Source: Bacillota bacterium (GTDB lineage Bacteria > Bacillota > Clostridia > Christensenellales > Borkfalkiaceae). From it: a stretch of DNA of 64,000 bases. Position 1 is the stretch's first letter; every line of letters starts with the position of its first letter. Location: NCBI GenBank assembly GCA_003343995.1, contig QAKE01000011.1, positions 124,001 through 188,000 of the forward strand. Direction: 5' to 3'. The notes below the pieces were generated by a model that saw only the letters and a list, made by a program, of their open reading frames with translations, searched no databases and was not told the DNA's origin. Below, piece after piece: positions 1-7,760 of this stretch. Position numbers and translations under genes: made by a program.

Positions 1-309
1 TTTCAGCGCTCCCTGGGTAATGATGGCCATGAGCTGGTTGAATACCAGACCCGCTGCCAGAGACAGAAGATAGAACACCGCCAGCAAGCCCACAAGACGA
101 AGAATCCGCCCGCCCACGGCGTCCCAGGCGCCGTCCTGCCAGCTTTGCTCCACCAGGGCGATGACCTTTTGCATAAAGACCGAGGGCAGCGAACCCACAA
201 CGGCGTTGAAGACGATGCAGCCGATGGTCACCGGCAGCAGCACGGGATAAAATCCCAACAAGGTTTTCAGGAGCCGCACACAGCAGGCCCCGGTAGAACT
301 ATTCTTCAA
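1..309 (-). CDS. ABC exporter half-transporter (permease-ATPase), N-terminal part, cut by the window edge
   Basis: Only the first 103 codons are in the window; the frame is open to base 1. The translation has two hydrophobic stretches typical of the first membrane helices of an ABC exporter half-transporter (for example LLPVTIGCIVFNAVVGSL and LRLVGLLAVFYLLSLAAGL). The best start is a TTG at 309-307, because an AGGAGG lies 9 nt before it, inside the end of the upstream ABC gene; the two genes overlap by 11 nt. This tight coupling to a full ABC half-transporter suggests the two make a heterodimeric multidrug or peptide exporter. The ATPase domain lies outside the window, so the assignment rests on the membrane part and the neighbour. 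Confidence 0.7.
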   Translation of the reverse strand, partial: MKNSSTGACCVRLLKTLLGFYPVLLPVTIGCIVFNAVVGSLPSVFMQKVIALVEQSWQDGAWDAVGGRILRLVGLLAVFYLLSLAAGLVFNQLMAIITQGALK

Positions 310-2044
310 TCTGGGTGCCCTCCTTGTTCTGGGATGTGTAGATCTCCCGGTAAATGGAATCTGTGCGCAGCAGCTGGGTGTGGGTGCCCAGGCCGTGGAT
401 GCGCCCGCCGTCCAGCACCAGGATGCGGTCGGCGTCTTCCACCGAGGCGGTACGCTGGGCAATGATGATTTTGGTGGTATCAGGCAGGCAGGTGCGCAGC
501 GCCTTGCGGATGGCCGCATCGGTTTTGGTATCCACCGCGCTGGTGGAGTCGTCCAGGATCAGCACCTTGGGGCGTTTGAGCAGCGCCCGGGCAATGCAGA
601 GCCGCTGCTTCTGCCCGCCGGACACATTGGTGCCGCCCTGCTCGATGTAGGTGTCGTACCCTTTCGGGAAGGTGCGGATGAATTCATCGGCGCAGGCCAG
701 GCGGCAGGCTTCCACCAGTTCTTCGTCGGTGGCGTTGGGGTTGCCCCAGCGCAGATTCTCCTTGATGGTGCCGGAGAAAAGCACATTCTTCTGCAGAACC
801 ACCGCCACCTGGTTGCGCAGCGCTTCCAGGTGGTAGCAGCGCACATCCACGCCGCCCACCCGGACGCTGCCTTCGGTCACATCGTACAGGCGGCAGATCA
901 GCTGAATCAGAGAGGATTTGGAGGACCCGGTCCCGCCGATGATGCCGATGGTTTCTCCCGAGCGGATGTGCAGGTTGATGTCCTGCAGCACCATCCGTCG
1001 GGCCGAAGCCGCATACTTGAAACTGACCCCGTCAAAATCCACCGATCCGTCGGTCACTGTTTCCACCGGGTCTGCCGGGTCGGTGAGAGTGCTGCGCTCG
1101 GAGAGCACCTCGGCGATGCGTCGGCCGGACTCCCCGGCCATGGTGATCATCACAAAGACCATGGACACCATCATGAGGCTGTTGAGCATCATAAAACTGT
1201 AGGTGAGCAGGGCCGACATCTGCCCCACATCCAGAGCCAGACCCCGGGTTGTGACGATGGTATAAGACCCGAAGGAAAGTACGAACACCATGACCGCATA
1301 GATGCAGAACTGCATCATGGGACTGTTCAGCGCCAGAATCCGCTCGGCCCGGGTGAAGTCGGTACAGACATCTCCCGCTGCTTCGGCAAATTTTTTCTCC
1401 TCATGGGATTCCCGCACAAAGGATTTGACCACCCGCATGGCCTGGATGTTTTCCTGAACGGAACGGTTCAACCGATCGTATTTGCGGAACACCTTTTTGA
1501 ACAACGGCATGGTCCGGGCGGTGACCAACGCCAGTCCCACGCCGAGAAACGGCACTACGAAGAGAAAAATCCAGGCCATCCGTCCGCCCATACTGAACGC
1601 CATGGCAAAGGCAAACACCAGCATCAGCGGGGCCCGGATGGCCGTGCGAATGATCATCATGTAGGCGTTCTGCACGTTGGTGACGTCGGTGGTCATGCGG
1701 GTCACCAGCGAGGATGTGGTAAAATGGTCGATATTTTCAAAAGAATAGTCCTGGATGCTGTAAAACAGGTCCTTGCGCAGGTTGCGGGCCAATCCGCAAG
1801 AGGCTTTGGAACAGGCACACCCCGCCAGGGTGCCGAAGGCCAGCGACAGTGCCGCCATCAGGACCAACAGCAGGCCATAGCGCAGCATACGGTTCATATC
1901 GCAGCCGCTTTTGACCTCATTCACCAGTTCGGCGATGAGAAACGGAATCAGACATTCCATGATCACTTCGCCGCTGACCAGCAGCGGCGTTACCAGCGAG
2001 GCTGCCTTGTATTCCCGGATACTGCGGGACAGTTGTCGGATCAT
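299..2044 (-). CDS. ABC transporter ATP-binding/permease protein (type IV exporter half)
   Basis: A complete exporter half-transporter of 581 residues. Residues about 1-310 hold the six-helix membrane domain; about 335-570 hold the ATPase domain. Visible motifs are Walker A GGTGSSKSS, signature VSGGQKQR, Walker B VLILDDSTSAVD and an H-loop region IIIAQRTAS, which lacks the usual switch His. Walker A has Ser where the second Gly of GSGKS usually is, a variant I know from other clostridial members, so it need not be inactive. An in-frame ATG 17 codons upstream exists, but the start at 2044 is favoured by a GGGGGA ribosome site. It is translationally coupled to the next half-transporter. Substrate unknown; multidrug or peptide export is the family expectation. 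Confidence 0.88.
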   Translation of the reverse strand: MIRQLSRSIREYKAASLVTPLLVSGEVIMECLIPFLIAELVNEVKSGCDMNRMLRYGLLLVLMAALSLAFGTLAGCACSKASCGLARNLRKDLFYSIQDYSFENIDHFTTSSLVTRMTTDVTNVQNAYMMIIRTAIRAPLMLVFAFAMAFSMGGRMAWIFLFVVPFLGVGLALVTARTMPLFKKVFRKYDRLNRSVQENIQAMRVVKSFVRESHEEKKFAEAAGDVCTDFTRAERILALNSPMMQFCIYAVMVFVLSFGSYTIVTTRGLALDVGQMSALLTYSFMMLNSLMMVSMVFVMITMAGESGRRIAEVLSERSTLTDPADPVETVTDGSVDFDGVSFKYAASARRMVLQDINLHIRSGETIGIIGGTGSSKSSLIQLICRLYDVTEGSVRVGGVDVRCYHLEALRNQVAVVLQKNVLFSGTIKENLRWGNPNATDEELVEACRLACADEFIRTFPKGYDTYIEQGGTNVSGGQKQRLCIARALLKRPKVLILDDSTSAVDTKTDAAIRKALRTCLPDTTKIIIAQRTASVEDADRILVLDGGRIHGLGTHTQLLRTDSIYREIYTSQNKEGTQIEE

Positions 2045-2066
2045 CAGTTTACTTCCCCCTTTTTCC

Positions 2067-2124
2067 AAAAAACAAAAGACGAGCAGTGGCATCAACTGGA
2101 TTTACGTGATACACACTACTCGTC
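2067..2124 (-). terminator. Intrinsic terminator in the 5' leader of the ABC operon (likely attenuator)
   Basis: Read on the minus strand, arm GACGAGTAGTG (2124-2114) pairs fully with CACTGCTCGTC (2088-2078), 11 bp with one G-U pair and a 25-nt loop, followed by TTTTGTTTTTT. It sits about 30 nt after the expected start of the promoter at 2156-2185 and about 20 nt before the ABC start codon. It could instead end the upstream kinase transcript, but it lies downstream of a promoter that can only serve the ABC genes. Confidence 0.75.
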
Positions 2125-2155
2125 TGTTTTGGGTCTTATCAAATTGTCTGCTTTG

Positions 2156-2185
2156 ATTGTAGACCCGCAGACTGTCTTTTGTCAA
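2156..2185 (-). promoter_or_regulatory. Sigma-A promoter of the ABC exporter operon
   Basis: On the minus strand TTGACA (2185-2180) is followed by an 18-bp spacer and TACAAT (2161-2156). It lies between the kinase gene and the ABC exporter, so it gives the exporter its own transcript. Confidence 0.75.
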
Positions 2186-2256
2186 GACGGCGGCTTTTGC
2201 AAAAAGCGGCCGGATTTATCCCGTTTTGGTGGGAGTGATTTTTCTCGGCTGCCTGC

Positions 2257-2835
2257 TCAATACAGCATCCGCAGCAGCTCGGCGCAGCGGTCAATGCCCA
2301 GAATGCCGCTGTCCAGGCAGATCTGATAATTCTTCACATCGCCCCATTTTTCGTCGGTGTAAAAGCGGTGCCAGGCTGCCCGGCGTTTGTCCTTTTCCCG
2401 TATGCGGGCTTCGGGGGCCTGGTCCCGTTCGCCGTACACCTCCACGATGCGCCGGGCGCGGAACGCCCTGTCGGCATGGATAAAGGCGGTCAGGCAGTCT
2501 GCCTTGTCCCGCAGAATGTAGTCGGCACAGCGCCCCACAATGACACAGGGGCCCTGCGCCGCCAGGTCCAGAATCACCTGCCGCTGGGCCTGCCAGAGCC
2601 GGTCCTCGTTGGTGGGACCGAAAGCCCGGTTGGAGGAGAAGGCCCCCAGCAGCCCCGCGGGGGCGGATTCCTCGGCGGCCTGCACATAGGACGGGTCAAA
2701 GCCGCTTTCCACGGCGATCTTCTCGATGAGTTCCCGGTCGTAGCAGGGAATGCCCAGCTGCCCGGCTACCTTCTTGCCGATGGTCCGCCCGCCGCTGCCA
2801 AATTCCCGGCTGATGGTCAGAATGCGATGTTTCAT
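2257..2835 (-). CDS. Cytidylate kinase-like family protein (P-loop kinase)
   Basis: 192 residues. The N-terminus has the family signature ISREFGSGGRTIG, a P-loop variant, followed by CYDRELIEKIA. This belongs to the cytidylate-kinase-like family (Cytidylate_kin2), common in Clostridia and distinct from the housekeeping CMP kinase; its physiological substrate is not established. A later segment, IVGRCADYIL, matches the second conserved block. Its ATG overlaps the stop of the MATE gene (ATGA), so the two are translated as a pair; kinases of this family often sit beside MATE transporters. Confidence 0.8.
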   Translation of the reverse strand: MKHRILTISREFGSGGRTIGKKVAGQLGIPCYDRELIEKIAVESGFDPSYVQAAEESAPAGLLGAFSSNRAFGPTNEDRLWQAQRQVILDLAAQGPCVIVGRCADYILRDKADCLTAFIHADRAFRARRIVEVYGERDQAPEARIREKDKRRAAWHRFYTDEKWGDVKNYQICLDSGILGIDRCAELLRMLY

Positions 2836-4235
2836 ACAGATTCCTCCTTTTGGCCCAATTCTTTATACGTCTGCCGGATGAGCACCAGCGCAATGAGGAA
2901 GGTCAGCAGATCCGACACCGGCATGGAGTAGAGCACGCCGTCCAGCCCGAAGAACCGGGGCAGCAGCAGCGCAAAGCCCACGCCGAACACCACTTCCCGC
3001 ACCATGGAAAGCGCCGTGGATTCCACCGCCTTGCCCATGGCCTGCAAAAAAATGAAGCAGGCCTTGTTGACGCAGGCCAGGATGATGAGGCAGAGATAGA
3101 CCCGGAAGGCTTTGAGGGCAAAGTCGGTGTAGTAGCTGCTCTCGTTGGCGGCGCCGAAAATGGAGATGAGCTGCCGGGGGAAGAATTCCGCCAGCACAAA
3201 GCCCACGGCGCCCACGGCCGCCTCGGCCAGCAGCAGCCGGGTAAAGAGTGCCCGCACCCGGTCCAGGTGCCGCGCCCCCATGTTGAAGCCCACGATGGGG
3301 ATGCAGCCGGCGGCCATGCCCACCACCACCGAAATGATGATCTGGAAGAATTTCATGACGATGCCCACCACGGCCATGGGGATCTGGGCATACTGGGCCT
3401 GACCGAAGACAGGGTCTGCCGCGCCGTACTGCCGCAGCATATTGTTGATGGCCGCCATGGCTGCCACCAGCGAAATCTGGGACAGAAAACTGGTGACACC
3501 CAGCCCTAGCGTCTTGGCACAGACTGTGTGGTTGGGACGGAAATCCTGCTTCCCGGGGCGGATGGTTTTCATGTGCAGGATGTACCACACCGACAACGCT
3601 GCCGTCAGCACCTGGCCCAGTACGGTGGCCACGGCGGCACCCATCATGCCCCAACGGCAGCCGAAGATGAACACCGGGTCCAGCACGATGTTTACCAGCG
3701 CTCCGGCCAGCGTGGCGCCCATGGCGAATTTGGGGTTGCCGTCGGCGCGGATGACGGGGTTCATGGCCTGGCCAAACATATAAAAGGGGATACCCAGGGT
3801 GATATAGAAGAAATACTCCCGGGAACAGGCAAAGGTCTGCTCGTTGACGGTGCCGCCGAACAGCGCGATCAGGGGCGTCTGAAACAGCAGGTACAGGGCC
3901 GTCAGCACCACACCGGCGGCCACACTCATCTCGATGGCGTTGCCCACGCTGTGTTTGGCGGTGTCCTGCCGGCCCTGGCCAAGACACAGGCTGACGAAAG
4001 CACAGCAGCCGTCGCCCACCATGACCGCGATGGCCAGAGCCACTACTGTGAGGGGAAACACCACCGTGTTGGCCGCATTGCCGTAGGAGCCCAGGTAGCT
4101 GGCGTTGGCAATGAAGATCTGATCCACGATGTTGTACAGCGCCCCCACCAGCAGCGAGATGATACAGGGGATCGCATACCGGCCCATCAGCTTGCCGACG
4201 GGCTGGGTGCCCAGAAACTGGTTTGCAGATTCCAT
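2832..4235 (-). CDS. MATE family efflux transporter
   Basis: 467 residues with about twelve hydrophobic helices and the MATE fold pattern of two six-helix repeats (for example IPCIISLLVGALYNIVDQIFI near the N-terminus and VTSFLSQISLVAAMAAINNML mid-protein). The family exports cationic drugs or metabolites using a Na+ or H+ gradient. An in-frame ATG 18 codons upstream exists; the start at 4235 is preferred because the family begins close to ESANQFLGTQPVGKLM and a GGCGG site precedes it. Its leader contains a near-perfect terminator hairpin right after the promoter, so expression is probably attenuated. Substrate unknown. Confidence 0.88.
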   Translation of the reverse strand: MESANQFLGTQPVGKLMGRYAIPCIISLLVGALYNIVDQIFIANASYLGSYGNAANTVVFPLTVVALAIAVMVGDGCCAFVSLCLGQGRQDTAKHSVGNAIEMSVAAGVVLTALYLLFQTPLIALFGGTVNEQTFACSREYFFYITLGIPFYMFGQAMNPVIRADGNPKFAMGATLAGALVNIVLDPVFIFGCRWGMMGAAVATVLGQVLTAALSVWYILHMKTIRPGKQDFRPNHTVCAKTLGLGVTSFLSQISLVAAMAAINNMLRQYGAADPVFGQAQYAQIPMAVVGIVMKFFQIIISVVVGMAAGCIPIVGFNMGARHLDRVRALFTRLLLAEAAVGAVGFVLAEFFPRQLISIFGAANESSYYTDFALKAFRVYLCLIILACVNKACFIFLQAMGKAVESTALSMVREVVFGVGFALLLPRFFGLDGVLYSMPVSDLLTFLIALVLIRQTYKELGQKEESV

Positions 4236-4259
4236 AAAAAACTTTTCCGCCTTTCTTGC

Positions 4260-4317
4260 AAAAAAATAACGTGCGGCCCTGCTACGCAACCGGAATTACG
4301 CAGCAAGGCCACACGTT
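4260..4317 (-). terminator. 19-bp terminator hairpin in the MATE gene leader (likely attenuator)
   Basis: On the minus strand arm 4317-4299 (AACGTGTGGCCTTGCTGCG) pairs along all 19 positions with arm 4286-4268 (three G-U pairs), with a 12-nt loop, followed by A and seven T. The hairpin begins about 3 nt after the expected transcription start and ends about 25 nt before the MATE start codon, so almost every transcript must pass it. Confidence 0.8.
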
Positions 4318-4326
4318 GGTAGTTTC

Positions 4327-4355
4327 AGTATATCGGATTTTGCCCCGGGTTGCAA
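4327..4355 (-). promoter_or_regulatory. Sigma-A promoter of the MATE/kinase operon
   Basis: On the minus strand TTGCAA (4355-4350), a 17-bp spacer and TATACT (4332-4327). It directs transcription straight into the leader hairpin. Confidence 0.7.
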
Positions 4356-4428
4356 AGGCAGTTTTGAACAAAAAAGGCGGACTTTTCAGCCGTTCTTCTG
4401 CGCACCCTCCGCAGGAGGGGACACCCGC

Positions 4429-6135
4429 TCAGCCCAGGCTCTCGATCCAGTTGCAGACCTCGCCGGGGTAGTCGGCCTGGCAGTGGGGCTGGTCCCACAC
4501 CAGCGCATAGTCCACCGCCTTGCCTGTGTTGGCCAGCCGCAGCGCCAGCGCCATCGAGATGGTAAAGGCTGTGTCGGCGTCCGAAGCGCCCACCCGGATG
4601 CGGAAAAACTTCGCACAATCCGCCTTGGTGTCCGAACCGAAGAAGTTCATGGGATTGATGAGGAACTTGCGGGCAGCGAGCGCTTCATCCTCCGCCGTGC
4701 CGGCCCAGGCCGCGGTGTAGTGGGCGGCTTCCTCGGGAAAACGGTCCGCCAGTTCGGCAATGGCTTCGGCAATGTCGGAATCGAAATGCATGTAATCCCG
4801 TTCCGCCGTGCCGAACACCTGGTTTTCGCCGCTGTCCATGCCCAGGGTGTCAAAGCTGGTGCAGGGCTTCATGCGGCGGCGATGGCACAACAGGTAGCTG
4901 TCCAGATCGGTGATGTGTGCCCGCTGCCCGTCCCAGGTCAGCCAGCCGCGCTTGTCGTCCCCCGGCGCGTCCACCATGGGCATCTCCATGCCGCGGTAGG
5001 GTACCCCCCGGGGCGGGCGGCTGACCAGATCCCCCAGGCTGGGGCGGCCCGCCGGCTGCGCCCCGTCCGGGGCATCGGGCAGTGCCACCCCCGGGCCGGC
5101 ATGGCCCTGCAGCAGATCGGGTTTCTTCTCCGGTTTGGGCGCCGGAACCTTGTGCAGGTAGTCACCGGCCAGATATGCTTCCACCGTGCAGGGCAGTTCC
5201 CCGCATCCCCTGGCCTGGCGGCGCAGGAACTCGGTGGCCGCATCCTCCAGCCGGGCCATCAGGTAGGTGTAGGCGGTGCCGCTGCGGCCGTCCTCCCCCA
5301 GGCGCAGGGGCGTGCCGTCGGCGGGGTCGTGCAGGTCCAGGCTGTTGAAGTATCGGACATACCGCGCTGCCAGCTTTTGGGAAAGCGCCGCCTGGAACGG
5401 CGTCATCCGTCCCGCCGGACCTGCCGGGGAATCCTCGTTTTCGGGGTCTTTCTGGAACTGCCATTCATAGGCAAGGTCGGCGTGTTCCAGATCCACGATG
5501 GGGCAGTAGATCTGCGCCGCGTAGACGTCGTCCCGTTCCTCCATAAAGGCGCCCGCTTCCCGCAGCGCCTCGTCGTAGCGGGGATCGTTTCCGGTCAGCC
5601 CCAGCAGGCTGCTCATGGCGCCGCCGGCGCTCCAACCCACCGAGATGATCTTTTCAAAGTCACCGGGCAGCACGGCGGCGTTGTGCCGCAAAAAGCGCAG
5701 TGCCATTTTCAGATCAATCAGGGTGGCGGGGGCTTTGCCGCAGAGTTTTCCCTGCTGGTCGCGGCTCTCCCGGCCGCGGCAGCCGCAGGTCACATAGACC
5801 ATGCCCCGCGCCAGGTATTGCCCGGCACAGTCCCGGGGGCCGCCCAGCCAGGTGTGAGGCATCTGCATATAACCGGCAGCGTTGTTGCCGAACACCACCG
5901 GCGCGGTGGCAGCGGTGTACTGTCCGCAGCGGCCTTCCGGCTGTACGGTGCCGTCGCTGCGCAGATAAACTGCCGGAACAAAAATGCTCATCCGCTGAAA
6001 TTTTGGGGTGGCGGGGGTCTGGGTATAGAGGATGTCCTCCAGGCACCAGCACTGATATTGGTTGTCAAAGGACCAGTCATGGCGGCAGTCGGCCAGTTCG
6101 GAGGTGCGGTTGACAATGGGAATTTCGTTGTACAT
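4429..6135 (-). CDS. tanB: Subtype B tannase (tannin acyl hydrolase)
   Basis: 568 residues. Tannases hydrolyse the ester bond of galloyl groups in tannins, releasing gallate. The nucleophile elbow GWSAGG places Ser at about residue 169, close to Ser163 of the Lactiplantibacillus plantarum enzyme, and the late motif VWDQPHCQADY matches the catalytic His region; FDTLGMDSGENQVFG is the lid/acid region. No signal peptide is evident with the chosen start (GAAAGGAAA ribosome site), so it should act in the cytosol on imported substrate. It lies in one transcription unit with the GPH transporter upstream and near UbiD-type decarboxylase genes, which fits a tannin to gallate to pyrogallol route. Exact ester substrate is inferred. 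Confidence 0.85.
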   Translation of the reverse strand: MYNEIPIVNRTSELADCRHDWSFDNQYQCWCLEDILYTQTPATPKFQRMSIFVPAVYLRSDGTVQPEGRCGQYTAATAPVVFGNNAAGYMQMPHTWLGGPRDCAGQYLARGMVYVTCGCRGRESRDQQGKLCGKAPATLIDLKMALRFLRHNAAVLPGDFEKIISVGWSAGGAMSSLLGLTGNDPRYDEALREAGAFMEERDDVYAAQIYCPIVDLEHADLAYEWQFQKDPENEDSPAGPAGRMTPFQAALSQKLAARYVRYFNSLDLHDPADGTPLRLGEDGRSGTAYTYLMARLEDAATEFLRRQARGCGELPCTVEAYLAGDYLHKVPAPKPEKKPDLLQGHAGPGVALPDAPDGAQPAGRPSLGDLVSRPPRGVPYRGMEMPMVDAPGDDKRGWLTWDGQRAHITDLDSYLLCHRRRMKPCTSFDTLGMDSGENQVFGTAERDYMHFDSDIAEAIAELADRFPEEAAHYTAAWAGTAEDEALAARKFLINPMNFFGSDTKADCAKFFRIRVGASDADTAFTISMALALRLANTGKAVDYALVWDQPHCQADYPGEVCNWIESLG

Positions 6136-6154
6136 ATAAGATTTCCTTTCTTGC

Positions 6155-6184
6155 AAAAAGGCCTGCCCCGGCAAAGGGCGGGCC
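6155..6184 (-). terminator. Intercistronic hairpin with T-run between transporter and tannase genes
   Basis: On the minus strand GGCCCGCCC pairs with GGGCAGGCC (one G-U) and is followed by TTTTTG. It lies in the 55-bp gap between the GPH transporter and tannase genes and probably lowers tannase expression relative to the transporter rather than ending the unit. Confidence 0.5.
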
Positions 6185-6190
6185 TGGGGG

Positions 6191-7552
6191 TTACTGGACT
6201 TCGGTTTCGGGTTTGCCCACAGCGGCGCGGATCTGGGGCATGTATTTTTCCACATCCATCAGAAGCACGCCGATGAGCAGCACCACGCTGACGATGGCAC
6301 CCAGCCAGCCGTAGTCAAACCGAATGGCCTCCACCACGGCGGCGGGCTGCTCCACCATCTCACCCATTCCGCTCTCGATATAACCGGCGGCGGCGAGAAT
6401 CCACGCCGTACAGGCAGAACCAAACCCGATGCCGATCTTAGAGCCGATGGACTGGGAGGCACTCATGAGTCCTTCGGAGCGAACGCCAAATTTCCACTCG
6501 CCGTAGTCGGCGGCGTCGGCGCAGAAGGCGTACAGGCCGGCAAACATGGGGCCAAGACCCACCGAGCGGATGACCACGCCGACAGCCAGCATCATGCGGC
6601 TTTGTTCCGCCATACCGCACAGGGCAAAGCCCAGAATCATGAGGATGCTGCCGAAGGCCATAAAGGCGCGCTTGGAGAACTTGTTGGCAAAATAGGGCAT
6701 GAAGAAGAGGATGACGATGCCGGGGGCCATGCCCAGAGCCATTAGGGTGGACATATACATCGGATCGTTGAGCACCACGTTGCAGTAGTAGATCTGTGCG
6801 CCGATGGCGTTGGAGTTGACAAACAGGGTCAGGGCACCCAGCAGCAGGGCCAGCCAGAAATAGCGGTTTTTGACAACAGCGGGCAGCTGTTCCTTCATGG
6901 GGATGGCCTTGTGATGGTGGGCGGGATCGGGTTCCATGCCAACCTGTTCGTTGCAGACCAGGCCGGCAATGAGGATCAGGGCGCCGGCGGCTACACCGAG
7001 GATGACGCTGGTAACGCTCCAGCCAAAGGTGAGCTGCAGGCCGGTGATCATGGTACCGATGACAAGGCCCGCCAGGTTGTTGAGAATGGAGGACACCGTG
7101 GAAGTGGTGTTGCGATCCTTGAAGTTGCGGGTCATGCGGGCCAGCAGAGCGGTGTGGGCGATGCCGAAAATGGTGTAAACAATGCAGTTCAGAAAGATGT
7201 AAGTGGCGTAGGCATAGATCAGTTTCATGGTCTGATCCCACCCTTGGGGTACATGGAGAATCAGGATGATGCCGATGACCATGAGCGGTGCCGAGATAAC
7301 CACCCAGGGACGGGCCTTGCCCCATTTTGTATCGGTGCGGTCCACGATACCGCCCATGACCAGATCGGTGATACCGTCCAGCAGGCGGCTGACCAGGAAC
7401 ATGGTGCCGATGGCTGCAGCTGCCATACCGGCGGTGTCGGTGTAGTAGCTCAGCAGAAAGGATGCCAGCAGCGTGCTCATGATGTTGCCGCCGCCGGCGC
7501 CGCAGCCGTAGCAGATCTTTTTCCACATGGGAATTTTAGCGTTTTCGTTCAT
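6191..7552 (-). CDS. MFS transporter of the glycoside-pentoside-hexuronide (MelB-like) family
   Basis: 453 residues, about twelve membrane helices. The GPH hallmark between helices 2 and 3 is visible as GGIVDRTDTKWGKARPW, with the acidic residue in SRLLDGITDLVMG that binds the coupling cation in MelB. These symporters usually carry sugars or sugar conjugates. Placed directly before tannase and under the same predicted LysR operator, it may import galloyl-glucose type esters; this is inference from context. The start follows AAGGAGG. It is the first gene of the minus-strand unit driven from 7623-7652. Confidence 0.85.
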   Translation of the reverse strand: MNENAKIPMWKKICYGCGAGGGNIMSTLLASFLLSYYTDTAGMAAAAIGTMFLVSRLLDGITDLVMGGIVDRTDTKWGKARPWVVISAPLMVIGIILILHVPQGWDQTMKLIYAYATYIFLNCIVYTIFGIAHTALLARMTRNFKDRNTTSTVSSILNNLAGLVIGTMITGLQLTFGWSVTSVILGVAAGALILIAGLVCNEQVGMEPDPAHHHKAIPMKEQLPAVVKNRYFWLALLLGALTLFVNSNAIGAQIYYCNVVLNDPMYMSTLMALGMAPGIVILFFMPYFANKFSKRAFMAFGSILMILGFALCGMAEQSRMMLAVGVVIRSVGLGPMFAGLYAFCADAADYGEWKFGVRSEGLMSASQSIGSKIGIGFGSACTAWILAAAGYIESGMGEMVEQPAAVVEAIRFDYGWLGAIVSVVLLIGVLLMDVEKYMPQIRAAVGKPETEVQ

Positions 7553-7622
7553 AAAATTGTTTTCCTCCTTGCCTGGTGTGGCCCGGCCAAAACAGTGGCG
7601 GCGGGGCCTTTTTCTTGGCTTC

Positions 7623-7652
7623 ATTCTAGGCCGGGGGCAGGGGGCAAAGCAA
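7623..7652 (-). promoter_or_regulatory. Promoter of the transporter-tannase unit
   Basis: On the minus strand TTGCTT (7652-7647), an 18-bp spacer and TAGAAT (7628-7623). The weak -35 suits an activator-dependent LysR-type promoter. Confidence 0.55.
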
Positions 7653-7671
7653 TTCGCATTCCCGTTGTCTT

Positions 7672-7688
7672 GATTCCAAAATGGAATT
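7672..7688. promoter_or_regulatory. LysR-type operator, copy 1 (GATTC-N7-GAATT)
   Basis: A 17-bp dyad, inner part ATTCCA-AAA-TGGAAT, centred about 64 bp before the expected start of the transporter-tannase transcript. The edge nearest the promoter is 44 bp from the -10 box, exactly as for the second copy at 8709-8725. Confidence 0.65.
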
Positions 7689-7760
7689 GCCCGCCGCCGA
7701 CAGGCGGTGGGCAAGGGAAAAAAAGGCGCAAAATTCGTCCAAACTGCACAGAAGCAGCGC

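Noticed and set aside
380..2326. 648-codon plus-strand frame opposite the ABC exporter
   Set aside because: Antisense shadow; the minus-strand frame has complete ABC motifs.
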